Positions 48,969 through 58,967 of a stretch of 64,000 bases of DNA are shown piece by piece. Within the stretch, counting starts at the first letter, position 1; each line of letters opens with the position of its first letter. A program made the position numbers and the translations under genes. The notes beneath the pieces are model-generated. The model saw nothing but the letters and a program-made list of their open reading frames with translations, searched no databases and had not been told where the DNA came from. Source of the DNA: an uncultured Lachnospiraceae bacterium (GTDB taxonomy: Bacteria > Bacillota > Clostridia > Lachnospirales > Lachnospiraceae); contig CAJUFN010000011.1 of the NCBI GenBank assembly GCA_910585545.1, positions 1 to 64,000 on the forward strand. Reading direction: 5' to 3'.

Positions 48969-51824
48969 ATGAAAAAGAATTTAACAAGACGTGTTTTTTC
49001 ATTCGGATTGGCAATTGCATTAATTATGACGATGATTCCGGCGAATGTAAAAACGGCAAAAGCAGCACCAAAGAGGGCGGATATCACAGAAGGGCTTATC
49101 GCTTACTATGATTTTGAAGACTGTGAAGGGACAACCGTTCCCAATATACAAGGGAATACCGCTTATAACGGAACGATTTTAGGTAATAATGTTTCTGTCA
49201 GAAATGCAGAATATCTGGGAAATGCTCTGCATTTTGAGAATGGAACGGAAGGACATATGAAGATTCCAAATGTGATTAACAGTGGAGAAAACAATTATTC
49301 TATTTCTCTTTGGTACAAGTATGATACTTCTTTTGACAGAGAAAATGCAAATACGGTATTGCTTCAGCAAAGTGGAAATGGAAGAAGTATTCTTTTGCTA
49401 ACTGCAGATAACAGGTATGATTCTTATGTGAATGGGGTAGACGTTTACAGTGATTCTTCGGTGAATCTTGACGAGTGGCAGCATGTGATTTATGTCTATA
49501 ATTCTGTGGATAGAAAGATTAAATATTATATAAACGGAATTCTTGACAGTGAGAAAGATGCCGGAACAAATGAGGTAAATGCGGTTACGGATTTATTGAT
49601 TGGCCGACATAAAAACGGTGGAAGCAATCCAATGTCCATGCGTGGAGATATCGACGAGATTCGTGTATATGACCGTGTGCTAAGCGATGAGGAGGCAAAA
49701 GCGGTCTATGAGGATAAATTAGATTCTCCGACATATGAAACACATTATGCGTCAAAAGATCAACTTCTGCAGGCGTATGATTTAGTTTCTTCAACAGAAA
49801 ATAAGACGGCACAGCTGGTTAAATTTGGTTTGGATGAGAATGGGCAGGCGCAGACCTGGTGGATTGCAGGAAGAGATTCTGCAGGAGAGAATTTGGTGCT
49901 ATTTGCAACGAAACCATTGGTTTCTCAGGTGAAATTTGATCCAGATAGTATGGATAACGATAAAGCATTTGATGCAGCGTGGGGAACTTATGATACTGCC
50001 CCGCAGACGGTGTATTCTAACCATTACGGTGCAAGTGCGCTGCGTGCAAAATTGAAAGACATGGAGACAGATGAATCATATTTTTCTAAGGCAGAACAAA
50101 GTTTTATGAAAGAAACGACTATTTATACAAACGATATAAAGAATCAGACGCAGTACGCGCTGACAGACAAGTTATATGCAGCATATGGAGAACAGGATCG
50201 TAATTATACCTATGTTACAGTTGGCTCAAACAAGTCAGATGATTTAAACGGAGGGCTTCGGATTGACAGAGAGTATTGGGGAGGCCCGGATAAGAATAAG
50301 CATCATTACTGGCTTCGTGCACCATATAACGATAGATGGAACAGTAAAAGCGCGATTGCAGCAAGGGCAAATTATGATGCACAAGGAAATGCAACGGGTT
50401 CCAACACTTACAATGCGGTAGATCTGGAATCGCCTGCGAATGGGGTGTTACCGGCATTTCAGTTAGAGCTTTCGAATATACTTTTTGCATCAGCGGCACC
50501 GATAGCTGAAGAAGGGACACTTACGATGGAAGATGTATTTACACTTCGTTATGTTAGTGATGTAATGTTTGGCAAAGCAACAGTAACAGAGGATGGTTCT
50601 TGTATTGAGGTGACCGATGCGGCAGAGAATGTATATCTGGTAGTGCAAAACGACGATGGAGCATGGGCGCAGGAAGTTTCTGAGGATATATGTGTGCAGC
50701 CAGAAGATGTTGTGATCACAGAAACAGGGCTTACTTCCTTTGATGACTGCAAGATATGGCTGGAAACTACGGATGAAAGCAGACTTACGAAAGTCATTAT
50801 GCCGGGAGATAAGATAGAAGAACCTGATCCGGTAGAATCTGATAAATCCGATTTAGACGCCTTGATTACATATGCACAGAGTCAAAAGGAAAGCGATGAA
50901 TACAAATTGTTAGTAAAAGTTGTTAAAGATGCATTTGACGCAGTCTTTGCGGGCGCAGTGGAAGTGAACGAAGATGTGACGGCGACGCAGGAAGAAGTAA
51001 ACGCAGCGTACGATGCACTTCTTGCAAAAGTACATTTGTTAGGATTCATCGGTGGAAGTACTGAGAATTTGGATCAATTGTATCGAAACGCACTCGCACT
51101 GGACAAAAAACTTTACACAGAAGAAAGTGTAAAAGTATTAGAAAAAGCCATGAAGAGTGCAGATGAAGTATTAAGAGCAGGAGAAAATGCACTGAAAGTC
51201 GACATTGACAAGGCATATGAAGAATTAGAAACAGCAATGACCGGACTGAAACGTATTTTGGCAGATAAAAGAAAATTAGCAGCCCTGATTGCGAAAGGAG
51301 AAGGTTACCTGGCAGAATCAGATAAATACGTCTCTGTAGCCGATCTTGAGCTTGCCCTTATAAGTGCAGATGAAGTATACGGCAAAGAGGATGCAATGCA
51401 GGAGGAAGTCAACGCAGCATATGGAGTATTGCTGCAGGCAATTTTTGGCTTGAGAGAAGTACCGAACAAAGATGTCTTGGAAGGTTTGATCAAGACTGTT
51501 AGCGCAATGGATCTTAGTGTATACAGCAACGAATCTGTAAAATCAGTGAAAGCAGCACTTTCTTATGCAAAAGAAGTATTGGCAGATGATATGGCAGATC
51601 AGGATGAGATAGATGCGGCAGTAGAAGCATTGAATGATGCAATTGAAAAGGCAGAAACAATAGGAAAGACGGCTAGCAATACAACAGAAAAGACGGCTGG
51701 TAATACAACAAGCAAGACAGGAAAAACAGCAGCAAAAACAGGAGACCGTGCAAATGCAGAAATTCCTGTAGCAGCGGGACTTTTGGCGGTCCTGGCAATG
51801 ATTGCAGTTTGGAAAAAGAAATAA
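48969..51824 (+). CDS. Cell-surface protein with LamG and FIVAR domains
   Basis: A 951-residue exported protein. Signal peptide at 1-33 (RRVFSFGLAIALIMTMIPAN, then KAAPK). Residues about 38-250 are a LamG/concanavalin-like jellyroll (EGLIAYYDFEDCEG to GDIDEIRVYDRVLSDEEAKAVYE), usually carbohydrate-binding. The middle (about 255-520) resembles the DUF6273-type domain (WWIAGRDS, HHYWLRAPYNDRW). About 620-900 hold four FIVAR-like helical repeats (EEVNAAYDALLAKV). The C terminus has KTGD at 923-926, a hydrophobic helix and KKK, a variant of the LPxTG sorting signal. No catalytic domain is seen; likely an adhesin or glycan-binding protein. Confidence 0.85.
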   Translation: MKKNLTRRVFSFGLAIALIMTMIPANVKTAKAAPKRADITEGLIAYYDFEDCEGTTVPNIQGNTAYNGTILGNNVSVRNAEYLGNALHFENGTEGHMKIPNVINSGENNYSISLWYKYDTSFDRENANTVLLQQSGNGRSILLLTADNRYDSYVNGVDVYSDSSVNLDEWQHVIYVYNSVDRKIKYYINGILDSEKDAGTNEVNAVTDLLIGRHKNGGSNPMSMRGDIDEIRVYDRVLSDEEAKAVYEDKLDSPTYETHYASKDQLLQAYDLVSSTENKTAQLVKFGLDENGQAQTWWIAGRDSAGENLVLFATKPLVSQVKFDPDSMDNDKAFDAAWGTYDTAPQTVYSNHYGASALRAKLKDMETDESYFSKAEQSFMKETTIYTNDIKNQTQYALTDKLYAAYGEQDRNYTYVTVGSNKSDDLNGGLRIDREYWGGPDKNKHHYWLRAPYNDRWNSKSAIAARANYDAQGNATGSNTYNAVDLESPANGVLPAFQLELSNILFASAAPIAEEGTLTMEDVFTLRYVSDVMFGKATVTEDGSCIEVTDAAENVYLVVQNDDGAWAQEVSEDICVQPEDVVITETGLTSFDDCKIWLETTDESRLTKVIMPGDKIEEPDPVESDKSDLDALITYAQSQKESDEYKLLVKVVKDAFDAVFAGAVEVNEDVTATQEEVNAAYDALLAKVHLLGFIGGSTENLDQLYRNALALDKKLYTEESVKVLEKAMKSADEVLRAGENALKVDIDKAYEELETAMTGLKRILADKRKLAALIAKGEGYLAESDKYVSVADLELALISADEVYGKEDAMQEEVNAAYGVLLQAIFGLREVPNKDVLEGLIKTVSAMDLSVYSNESVKSVKAALSYAKEVLADDMADQDEIDAAVEALNDAIEKAETIGKTASNTTEKTAGNTTSKTGKTAAKTGDRANAEIPVAAGLLAVLAMIAVWKKK

Positions 51825-52001
51825 CAGTATAAAGATTTGTAGATTAGATAGGGACTCTGATTTAGCAGGGTCCCTTTTAGAATGAAGATACAGAAATCAT
51901 AAAAGTAAATTTGGGGATGTTTTATTTGGAAAAAAGTAAGGTTTAGGGTATAATAACTTCTGCGTGACAATTATATTGGCAGGAAGGAAGTCAGCCGAAA
52001 C

Positions 52002-54020
52002 ATGGATGGAAATTTATTTTTAGAAGAAGTGACAGAAAGACTGAAAGATAAAATAGAGCAACTGAATATGGTAATTACCGAAGGACAAAAACAAGTCGAG
52101 AGTATGAACGATTATTTCTGGGAGAATTATGCAGAGATGGACGAATACGGGTATGAAAATTACGATAATCAGCAGGCATTATTGAGTCAGGTGAATGCGA
52201 ATCAGGAGAAGATCATATTGAAACATCGCTTTGAGAAGATGTTGAAAGACCCTTTTTTTGGAAGGGTAGATTTTAGATTTGATGATGAAGAAGAGGCGGA
52301 ATCATTTTATATAGGGATTGCCAATTTTGCAAAGAAGAGCGGAAGCGTACCGCTTATCTATGACTGGCGTGCGCCTGTGAGCGGATTGTTTTATGATTAT
52401 GATAAAGGCCCGGCATCTTACGAAGCGCCTGGCGGTGTGATGGAAGGTGAAATCAAGTCGAAGTGGCAGTACAAAATCCGTGATGGCAAGATGGTGTATG
52501 GATTTGAAAGCGATATGAAAATTGATGATGAGATTTTACAGCAAGAACTTGGAAGCAAGGGTGATACACAGCTTAAGAATATCGTGCGAACCATTCAGAA
52601 GGAGCAGAACGCCATCATTCGCAATACGCAAGATAAGATTCTTGTGATCCAAGGAGCGGCGGGAAGTGGAAAAACTTCAGTCGCACTGCATCGGATCGCC
52701 TATCTTTTATATCATGACCGCAAACATCTGAAGTCTTCGAATGTGCTCATTTTATCGCCGAACGGTGTATTCTCAGATTATATTTCTCATATTCTTCCGG
52801 AGCTTGGAGAAGAGAACATTCAGGAGATGAGTTTTGATATTTTTGCATATAAAGAACTAAAAAGTATCGTGAATGACTGTGAAGAGCGTTATGACTTGAT
52901 TGAGCGCAGACTAAAATATTTTGATACCGGAGAAATGCAGCGCTATAAAGAAAAACAGTCGAAAGAATTTATCGGACAGATGGAAAGCTTTCTGGCGATT
53001 CTGGAAGATGAACTTATGGATTTTTTTGATGTGGAGTTCCGTGGGATTAAACGGACAGAGCAGCAGCTGATTGAATTATTTTATTTTAAATTCCAGGAGA
53101 TTCCGCTGCTTGCCAGAATGGATGCGATTTTAGAACATTTTATCGATGAATACGAGACGCTCTATAATCGTAACGTGTCAGAAGAAGCGAAAGAATTTTT
53201 GGAACATAAATTTAAAAATATGTATGTGACGATGGATTTATATCAGATATACAATCAGCTGATGAAAATGAGCGGATATCCGGAACTCCCAAAGCGTCCA
53301 TATGAAAAACGAAGCCTGATGTATGAAGATGTATTTCCAATGTTGTATTTAAAACAACGGCTGTTAGGGAAAAAGAAGCATAAGCATATCAAACATTTGG
53401 TGATTGATGAAATGCAGGATTATTCGTATTTGCAGTATACTATCCTGCACGATATGTTTTCCTGCAAGATGACAATCTTAGGTGACAAGGCACAGACGAT
53501 CGACGATGAGAGACAGGATGTGCTTGGATTCTTGCCGGAAATTTTTGGAAGAAATATACGAAAGATTGTGATGAACAAGAGTTATCGTAATACAATTGAG
53601 ATTGCAAGGTACGCAGGAGCGATTACCGGGATTACAGATTTGGAATTATTTGAACGGCATGGGAAGAATGTAATCGAGAAAACATTTGTTTCGGCAGAGG
53701 AAGCCATAAAGGAGGCATTAAAACAATTGTGCGTCCAGGAAGGTGAATATGAGACGGCAGCAATTCTTACGATGCGTGAAAGCGAAGCAAAGAAAATCTA
53801 TAAAGTGCTTAAGAAAGAAGGACGGCAGGTGTCATATATTGACAGAGACAGTGCAAGATTTAGAAAAGGACTTACGGTGACGACGTTTTATATGGCAAAA
53901 GGGCTGGAATTTGACCAGGTATTCGCCATTTATTCCGGAAAGGAAGATGCGTTTATCAAGCAGGCAAAATATATCTGTGCAACAAGAGCACTGCATGAAT
54001 TATATATGTATGAAGTGTAG
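52002..54020 (+). CDS. helD: HelD-like RNA polymerase recycling helicase
   Basis: A 672-residue UvrD/HelD-type protein. The N-terminal coiled coil (residues 1-80) and GSVPLIYDWRAPVSGLFYDYDKG block are typical of HelD; Walker A IQGAAGSGKTSVALHR at about 218-233, Walker B LVIDEMQDYSYLQY, motif VIMNKSYRNTIEI, and GLTVTTFYMAKGLEFDQVF. It is shorter than B. subtilis HelD (774). HelD removes RNA polymerase from stalled complexes and can confer rifampicin tolerance. The DUF2974 gene follows 38 bp later. Confidence 0.9.
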   Translation: MDGNLFLEEVTERLKDKIEQLNMVITEGQKQVESMNDYFWENYAEMDEYGYENYDNQQALLSQVNANQEKIILKHRFEKMLKDPFFGRVDFRFDDEEEAESFYIGIANFAKKSGSVPLIYDWRAPVSGLFYDYDKGPASYEAPGGVMEGEIKSKWQYKIRDGKMVYGFESDMKIDDEILQQELGSKGDTQLKNIVRTIQKEQNAIIRNTQDKILVIQGAAGSGKTSVALHRIAYLLYHDRKHLKSSNVLILSPNGVFSDYISHILPELGEENIQEMSFDIFAYKELKSIVNDCEERYDLIERRLKYFDTGEMQRYKEKQSKEFIGQMESFLAILEDELMDFFDVEFRGIKRTEQQLIELFYFKFQEIPLLARMDAILEHFIDEYETLYNRNVSEEAKEFLEHKFKNMYVTMDLYQIYNQLMKMSGYPELPKRPYEKRSLMYEDVFPMLYLKQRLLGKKKHKHIKHLVIDEMQDYSYLQYTILHDMFSCKMTILGDKAQTIDDERQDVLGFLPEIFGRNIRKIVMNKSYRNTIEIARYAGAITGITDLELFERHGKNVIEKTFVSAEEAIKEALKQLCVQEGEYETAAILTMRESEAKKIYKVLKKEGRQVSYIDRDSARFRKGLTVTTFYMAKGLEFDQVFAIYSGKEDAFIKQAKYICATRALHELYMYEV

Positions 54021-54058
54021 CAGAATAAACGTAAAAAGGAGAAACAGGAGGGAATACA

Positions 54059-55168
54059 ATGAGCATGATAGATTATCTTTTGTGGAGAGGCGATTTGACG
54101 TTTGAGCAGAGTGAATTTTGTGAGGTAGATAATCTGATATTGTGTTATCTTACGTATGTCAATCTGGATGGTATTGCACCAGAAATCGGGGAAGGGACCA
54201 TGACAGTGCGAGAGCTGTCGGATCGTTTTTTCTTGCAGCATTCACACAAAGAACTGGAAAAAGACAAGTCTTTTATCCGGCTGGCGCCGTATGTAATGAA
54301 GGCGATGGCAGACACAGAGCGTTTCGGTAACGCGATGGTAAGAAATTATGTGAATAAGATCGATTTGGAAAAAATGCTTCAGTTTGCGGCAATAGAGATC
54401 GTATTGGGGGATGGAACGATATTTGTAGCATATCGCGGAACCGATGATACGATTGTCGGATGGAAGGAAGATTTTTACTTGAGCAAGGGAGAAATACTGG
54501 CAGAGAAAGAGGCGGTAGCGTATTTAAATAATATAGAAAGCGAGAAGCCTCTTCGCATCGGAGGTCATTCCAAGGGCGGTAATTTGGCCATTTATGCGGC
54601 AGCGAATTGCAAACCGCAGATACAGGAACAGATTCTTGAAATTTATAATAATGACGGTCCGGGATTTACAAAGGAGTTTCTGGAAAGCCCGGGGCTGCTT
54701 CGTATCCGTTCTAAGATTCAGAGTTATATTCCGGAGAGTTCTGTCATTGGAATGCTGTTAGAGCATGTGGTAGAGCCAACGATTATTCGAAGCACACAAA
54801 AAGGTGTGATGCAGCACGATGGTATGTCGTGGGAAGTTATGGGGAATCGGTTTTTGTATTGTGAGAAACTATCTAATTTTTCGGAAATAGTGGATGACGT
54901 CATCAGCAAATGGCTGGCAGAAGTAGAAGACGAGAAGCGTAACCAAACCATTGATGATTTGTTTGCGGTATTGGAGGCGACTCAGGCAAAGACTCTGACA
55001 GAATTGCAGGAAGGCGGTATGAAAAATGTGCGGATCATCATAAAAGAGATTGAGAGTATGGATTCAGAATCAAAAGAAGTACTGCAAGAACTTTTGAAAG
55101 CGTTTTTCCATAAAGTCCCAAGTTTTTTGGGGATTTCAAATATACTGAATAAAGAAAGAAAAGAATAA
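54059..55168 (+). CDS. DUF2974 lipase-like protein
   Basis: A 369-residue alpha/beta-hydrolase-like protein of the DUF2974 (Mbeg1-like) family. The N terminus reads SMIDYLLWRGDLTFEQSEFCEVDNLILCYLTY; FVAYRGTDDTIVGWKEDF is the lipase-3-like oxyanion segment; the nucleophile elbow is RIGGHSKGGNLAIYAA (Ser in GHSKG); an Asp is in YNNDGPGF. The last third is a helical tail. Substrate unknown; related proteins are cytoplasmic in Firmicutes. Start behind AGGAGGG. Confidence 0.88.
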   Translation: MSMIDYLLWRGDLTFEQSEFCEVDNLILCYLTYVNLDGIAPEIGEGTMTVRELSDRFFLQHSHKELEKDKSFIRLAPYVMKAMADTERFGNAMVRNYVNKIDLEKMLQFAAIEIVLGDGTIFVAYRGTDDTIVGWKEDFYLSKGEILAEKEAVAYLNNIESEKPLRIGGHSKGGNLAIYAAANCKPQIQEQILEIYNNDGPGFTKEFLESPGLLRIRSKIQSYIPESSVIGMLLEHVVEPTIIRSTQKGVMQHDGMSWEVMGNRFLYCEKLSNFSEIVDDVISKWLAEVEDEKRNQTIDDLFAVLEATQAKTLTELQEGGMKNVRIIIKEIESMDSESKEVLQELLKAFFHKVPSFLGISNILNKERKE

Positions 55169-55202
55169 TACAGAGCACACTCTATTTTGTGCGATTTTCC
55201 TA

Positions 55203-55271
55203 TTGAAATAAGAAGAAAGACTGTGCTATAATCAAATACAAATGTGCGCGGTGTGCGGAATCGCGCCGCGC
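55203..55271 (+). promoter_or_regulatory. Promoter and GC-rich hairpin of the oxidoreductase operon
   Basis: TTGAAA (55203-55208) and TATAAT (55227-55232), 18 bp apart, precede a GC-rich inverted repeat, GCGCGG (55246-55251) with CCGCGC (55266-55271). The hairpin would form at the 5' end of the transcript. Its job is unknown. Confidence 0.6.
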
Positions 55272-55310
55272 AGGACATTTGAAAAATACATAGATGGGAG
55301 AAAGCAAAAG

Positions 55311-55883
55311 ATGAGCAACCTTACAGAGATAAGATGGCATGGACGCGGCGGTCAGGGTGCTAAGACAGCAGCATTACTTCTTGCAGACGTGGCATTTCAG
55401 ACAGGAAAATATGTACAGGGCTTTCCGGAATATGGTCCGGAGCGAATGGGTGCGCCGATTACCGCGTACAACCGGATCAGTGATAAAGTGATTCGTGTTC
55501 ATTCTAATATTTATGAGCCGGAATTTGTAGTTGTGGTAGATGAATCTTTATTAGAAGCAGTAGATGTAACAGCTGGTTTGAAAAAAGAAGGAGCAATCCT
55601 TGTGAATACAGAACGTTCCAAGGAGGAAATCATTCCACATCTTAAGGGTTACGAAGGGAAACTATATACGATCGATGCGAAAAAAGTTTCTATCGAGGCT
55701 ATGGGAAAATATTTTCCGAATACACCGATGCTTGCGGCAATCGTGAAGGTAGCAGGAATTATGGAAGAAGAACGTTTCCTGACAGAGATGGAAGCATCTT
55801 TTAAGCATAAATTCGCCGGAAAACCGGAAGTAATCGAAGGTAACATGAAGGCGCTTAAAATGGCATTTGCGGAGGTACGATAA
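55311..55883 (+). CDS. porC: 2-oxoacid:ferredoxin oxidoreductase, gamma subunit
   Basis: A 190-residue subunit starting at ATG 55311 (a longer frame from 55242 would run through the hairpin). Family blocks: EIRWHGRGGQGAKTAALLLADVAF and GFPEYGPERMGAPI. It is the first gene of gamma-delta-alpha-beta, the four-subunit pyruvate:ferredoxin oxidoreductase order, converting a 2-oxoacid and CoA to acyl-CoA, CO2 and reduced ferredoxin. Pyruvate is the likely substrate; branched-chain oxoacids remain possible. Confidence 0.88.
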   Translation: MSNLTEIRWHGRGGQGAKTAALLLADVAFQTGKYVQGFPEYGPERMGAPITAYNRISDKVIRVHSNIYEPEFVVVVDESLLEAVDVTAGLKKEGAILVNTERSKEEIIPHLKGYEGKLYTIDAKKVSIEAMGKYFPNTPMLAAIVKVAGIMEEERFLTEMEASFKHKFAGKPEVIEGNMKALKMAFAEVR

Positions 55884-56185
55884 TGGCAGAAGATATTCAG
55901 AAATTAGGCGTGAAGGCATCCTGGAAGGATTTGACAGAAGGAATGGTCATCTGTACTCCGGGTACTTCAAAAGAATTTAATACCGGGGAATGGTCCAGCA
56001 TCAAACCGGTATTCATCGAAGATAAATGTAAACAATGTCTGCTTTGTGTTCCGGTTTGCCCGGACAGTTCTATTCCGGTTACGGATGGGAAGAGAGCGGC
56101 ATTTGACTATGATCATTGCAAGGGATGCGGCATTTGTGTAAAAGCATGCCCATTTGGAGCGATTACAATGGAAGGAGTGAAATAA
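55883..56185 (+). CDS. porD: 2-oxoacid:ferredoxin oxidoreductase, delta subunit (ferredoxin-like)
   Basis: A 100-residue protein with two [4Fe-4S] motifs: CKQCLLCVPVCPDSS and CKGCGICVKACPFGA in the second half. It passes electrons from the catalytic site to ferredoxin. It overlaps the gamma gene by one base (TAATG). Confidence 0.92.
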   Translation: MAEDIQKLGVKASWKDLTEGMVICTPGTSKEFNTGEWSSIKPVFIEDKCKQCLLCVPVCPDSSIPVTDGKRAAFDYDHCKGCGICVKACPFGAITMEGVK

Positions 56186-56186
56186 T

Positions 56187-57368
56187 ATGGCAATCAGAGA
56201 GCGTTTATCAGGCAATGAAGCAGTTGCAATCGCGTTAAGACAGATTAATCCGGATGTATTTCCTGCATTTCCAATCACTCCGTCTACTGAGATTCCGCAG
56301 TATTTTGCATCATTTGCCGCAAATGGGCAGGTAGATACGGAATTTATTCCGGTAGAAAGTGAGCACAGCTCCATGAGTGCGGCAATCGGTGCTTCAGCGG
56401 CAGGCGCAAGAAGCCTTACCGCAACTTCATCCTGTGGTCTTGCTTATATGTGGGAAGAATTATATATTGCAGCATCTAATAGGCTGCCGTTAGCATTAGC
56501 GCTTGTAAACCGTGCACTGTCTGGGCCGATTAATATTAATTGTGATCATTCTGACAGTATGGGAGCAAGAGATGCAGGATGGATTCAAGTATATGCAGAG
56601 AATAATCAGGAAGCATATGACAATATGGTTCAGGCATTTCGTATTTCTGAGCATGCAGACGTAAGACTGCCGATCATGATTTGTCAGGATGGTTTTATTA
56701 CCAGCCATGCGGTAGAAAATATTGAATTGTTAGAAGATGAAGTTGTAAAGGAGTTTGTCGGTGAATACACTCCGGAAAATTATCTTCTGAATCCGGAAAG
56801 GCCTATGGCAGTCGGACCGTATTCGATTACCGATTATTATATGGAAGCGAAGAGAAATCAGGCAGAAGGTATGAAAAATGCCAAGGATGTTGTACTTCAG
56901 GTAGCCAAAGAATTTGAACAGATTTCTGGCAGAAGTTACGGTCTGTTTGAAGAATATCAGATGGAAGATGCGCAGTATGCGGTGGTAATGATTGGTTCTG
57001 CAGCAGGTACGACAAAGGATACCGTTGATGCACTTCGTGCAAAAGGTGAAAAAGTCGGGCTTATCAAGATTCGTCTTTTCCGTCCATTCCCGGCAGAGGA
57101 AATCGCGGCAGCTCTTAAGAATGTAAAAGCGGTTGCGATCATGGATCGTGCAGAAGGGTACAGTAATCAGGGAGGACCGCTTGGAGCAGATGTAATGGCT
57201 GCGTTGTATCGTGCAAGGGCAAATGCACTTGCAGTAAATTATGTCTATGGTCTTGGCGGACGTGATGTGCGCGTAGAGGACATGGAAGGCATTTTTGAAA
57301 CCCTGAAACAGATTGACAAAGATGGCGATGCAGGAGAAACTTACCGTTATCTTGGAGTACGTGAATAA
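56187..57368 (+). CDS. porA: 2-oxoacid:ferredoxin oxidoreductase, alpha subunit
   Basis: A 393-residue subunit. Blocks: FPAFPITPSTEIPQYFASF, FIPVESEHSSMSAAIGASAAG and SGPININCDHSDSMGARDAG, then the C-terminal FRPFPAEEIAAAL. These are typical of PorA, which forms the thiamine-diphosphate site together with the beta subunit. It begins 1 bp after the delta gene. Confidence 0.92.
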   Translation: MAIRERLSGNEAVAIALRQINPDVFPAFPITPSTEIPQYFASFAANGQVDTEFIPVESEHSSMSAAIGASAAGARSLTATSSCGLAYMWEELYIAASNRLPLALALVNRALSGPININCDHSDSMGARDAGWIQVYAENNQEAYDNMVQAFRISEHADVRLPIMICQDGFITSHAVENIELLEDEVVKEFVGEYTPENYLLNPERPMAVGPYSITDYYMEAKRNQAEGMKNAKDVVLQVAKEFEQISGRSYGLFEEYQMEDAQYAVVMIGSAAGTTKDTVDALRAKGEKVGLIKIRLFRPFPAEEIAAALKNVKAVAIMDRAEGYSNQGGPLGADVMAALYRARANALAVNYVYGLGGRDVRVEDMEGIFETLKQIDKDGDAGETYRYLGVRE

Positions 57369-57382
57369 GGGGGAGAAAAAAG

Positions 57383-58315
57383 ATGGGATATAATTTTAAA
57401 GAAACGATGAGCAAACCGGAACGTCTTGCACCAGGACACAGAATGTGTGCGGGATGCGGTGGTACTATCGCAGTAAGAAATGTGCTTCGCGGACTTCACG
57501 AAGGCGATAAAGCGGTTATTGGTAATGCTACCGGATGTTTGGAAGTATCTACATTTACATACCCATATACTGCATGGGAGGACAGCTACATTCACAATGC
57601 ATTTGAAAATGCAGGAGCTACCTTAAGCGGTGTGGAAGGTGCTTATAAAGCATTGAAAAGAAAAGGGAAATTAACAGAAGATTATAAATTTATCACATTC
57701 GGTGGTGACGGCGGTACCTATGACATTGGCTTCCAGTCCTTATCAGGAGCGATGGAGCGTAATCATGATATGGTATATGTATGTTATGACAATGGCGCAT
57801 ACATGAACACCGGAATTCAGCGTTCTTCAGCAACACCGATGTACGCAGATACGACAACCACACCGGTTGGAAGTGAAAGCAACGGAAAGCCACAGAACAG
57901 AAAAGATCTGGCTTCTGTAATCGCGGCACACGATGTACCATATGTGGCACAGACTACATTTGTACAGAATTTTAAAGATTTGCACATGAAATCTGAAAAA
58001 GCAATCTATACACCGGGTGCAGCATTCTTAAATATTATGGCTCCATGTCCGCGTGGATGGAGATATAACACACCGGATATCATGGAAATCTGTAAATTAG
58101 GTGTGGAAACATGTTACTGGCCGTTATTTGAAGTTGTAGAAGGTAAATGGATCTTAAATTATGAGCCAAAGAAGAAACTTCCGATTGAAGACTTCTTAAA
58201 ACCACAGGGCAGATTCAAACATCTTTTCAAAGCAGGCAATGAGTACTTGTTGGAAGCATTCCAGAAAGAAGTAGACAGAAGATGGGAAGAATTACTGTTT
58301 AGATGTTCAAGATAG
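57383..58315 (+). CDS. porB: 2-oxoacid:ferredoxin oxidoreductase, beta subunit
   Basis: A 310-residue subunit with the thiamine diphosphate motif GGDGGTYDIGFQSLSGAMERNHDMVYVCYDNGAYMNTG (only short parts needed: GGDGG and DNGAYMNTG), N-terminal cluster ligands in RMCAGCGGT, a middle Cys in GCLEVSTFTYP, and MAPCPRGW near residue 218. Closes the operon; the terminator follows 26 bp later. Confidence 0.92.
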   Translation: MGYNFKETMSKPERLAPGHRMCAGCGGTIAVRNVLRGLHEGDKAVIGNATGCLEVSTFTYPYTAWEDSYIHNAFENAGATLSGVEGAYKALKRKGKLTEDYKFITFGGDGGTYDIGFQSLSGAMERNHDMVYVCYDNGAYMNTGIQRSSATPMYADTTTTPVGSESNGKPQNRKDLASVIAAHDVPYVAQTTFVQNFKDLHMKSEKAIYTPGAAFLNIMAPCPRGWRYNTPDIMEICKLGVETCYWPLFEVVEGKWILNYEPKKKLPIEDFLKPQGRFKHLFKAGNEYLLEAFQKEVDRRWEELLFRCSR

Positions 58316-58341
58316 TAAAGAAAACTTTATAGTACGAAATA

Positions 58342-58382
58342 AGGAGAGATTGTAAGCAAAATTGGTTACAGTCTCTCTTTTG
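58342..58382 (+). terminator. Terminator of the oxidoreductase operon
   Basis: AGGAGAGATTGTAA (58342-58355) pairs with TTACAGTCTCTCTT (58366-58379), one mismatch, followed by TTTT. Confidence 0.82.
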
Positions 58383-58401
58383 ATGTTGCTTGGCATACGA
58401 C

Positions 58402-58498
58402 AAAAACGTCCGGTGGACGTTTTTTAGTAAGCATCTTAACGTATCAAAACGACCACTTGTCGATTTTGCATTTACTTTTAATGTTAAACTGCTACAAT
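58402..58498 (+). promoter_or_regulatory. Putative LytTR operators and promoter
   Basis: Two inverted repeats stand 44 bp apart: AAAAACGTCC/GGACGTTTTT (58402-58411 and 58415-58424) and CAAAACGAC / GTCGATTTTG (58445-58453 and 58459-58468). TACAAT at 58493-58498 with TTTACT at 58471-58476 (16-bp spacer) forms the promoter. The first palindrome could also act as a terminator because T follows. Both share the AAACG core, suggesting autoregulation by the LytTR protein. Confidence 0.55.
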
Positions 58499-58520
58499 AT
58501 CAGTATAAGGAGGAGCGAAC

Positions 58521-58967
58521 ATGAGGGTAGATATTTTGTATATTGATCCAAGTGAGGAGGAGGCGGCGAAGCTTCATATAAAGAAAGGACACCGTTCATT
58601 GAGTGAATTGGTCCGTGTAATCACAGAAGAAACTTATAAAGAAATTTTTCTTAAGGTAACAAGTGATGGAAATCAGTATCAGATTAACTGCAAGCATATT
58701 TGTTATATCGAAAGTTTGAACGAAAAAGCAGTGGTGCATACGAATCTTAAGACATTTTTGTGTAAGAAGAAATTGTATGAATTGGAGGAGCTGTTATCAG
58801 AAAATTTTGCAAGGATTTCCAAAGGAGTGATTTTGAATCTTGCGAAGGTGGAGTATTACAGTCCTCAGATGAATGGAATTATGAAAGCAGTGCTTAGCAA
58901 TGGAAAGGAAGTTTACATTTCCAGGAAATATTTAAAAGGGCTTCGGTATAAGATTGGAGGGAAATAA
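58521..58967 (+). CDS. LytTR-domain transcriptional regulator
   Basis: A 148-residue protein with a LytTR DNA-binding domain over residues about 55-145 (ICYIESLNEKAVVHTNLKTFL, then NFARISKGVILNLAKVEYYSPQ). It has no receiver domain. Stand-alone LytTR proteins paired with a membrane protein are the LytTR regulatory systems, in which the membrane partner inhibits the regulator. The next gene starts directly at its stop. RBS AAGGAGGAG. Confidence 0.9.
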   Translation: MRVDILYIDPSEEEAAKLHIKKGHRSLSELVRVITEETYKEIFLKVTSDGNQYQINCKHICYIESLNEKAVVHTNLKTFLCKKKLYELEELLSENFARISKGVILNLAKVEYYSPQMNGIMKAVLSNGKEVYISRKYLKGLRYKIGGK

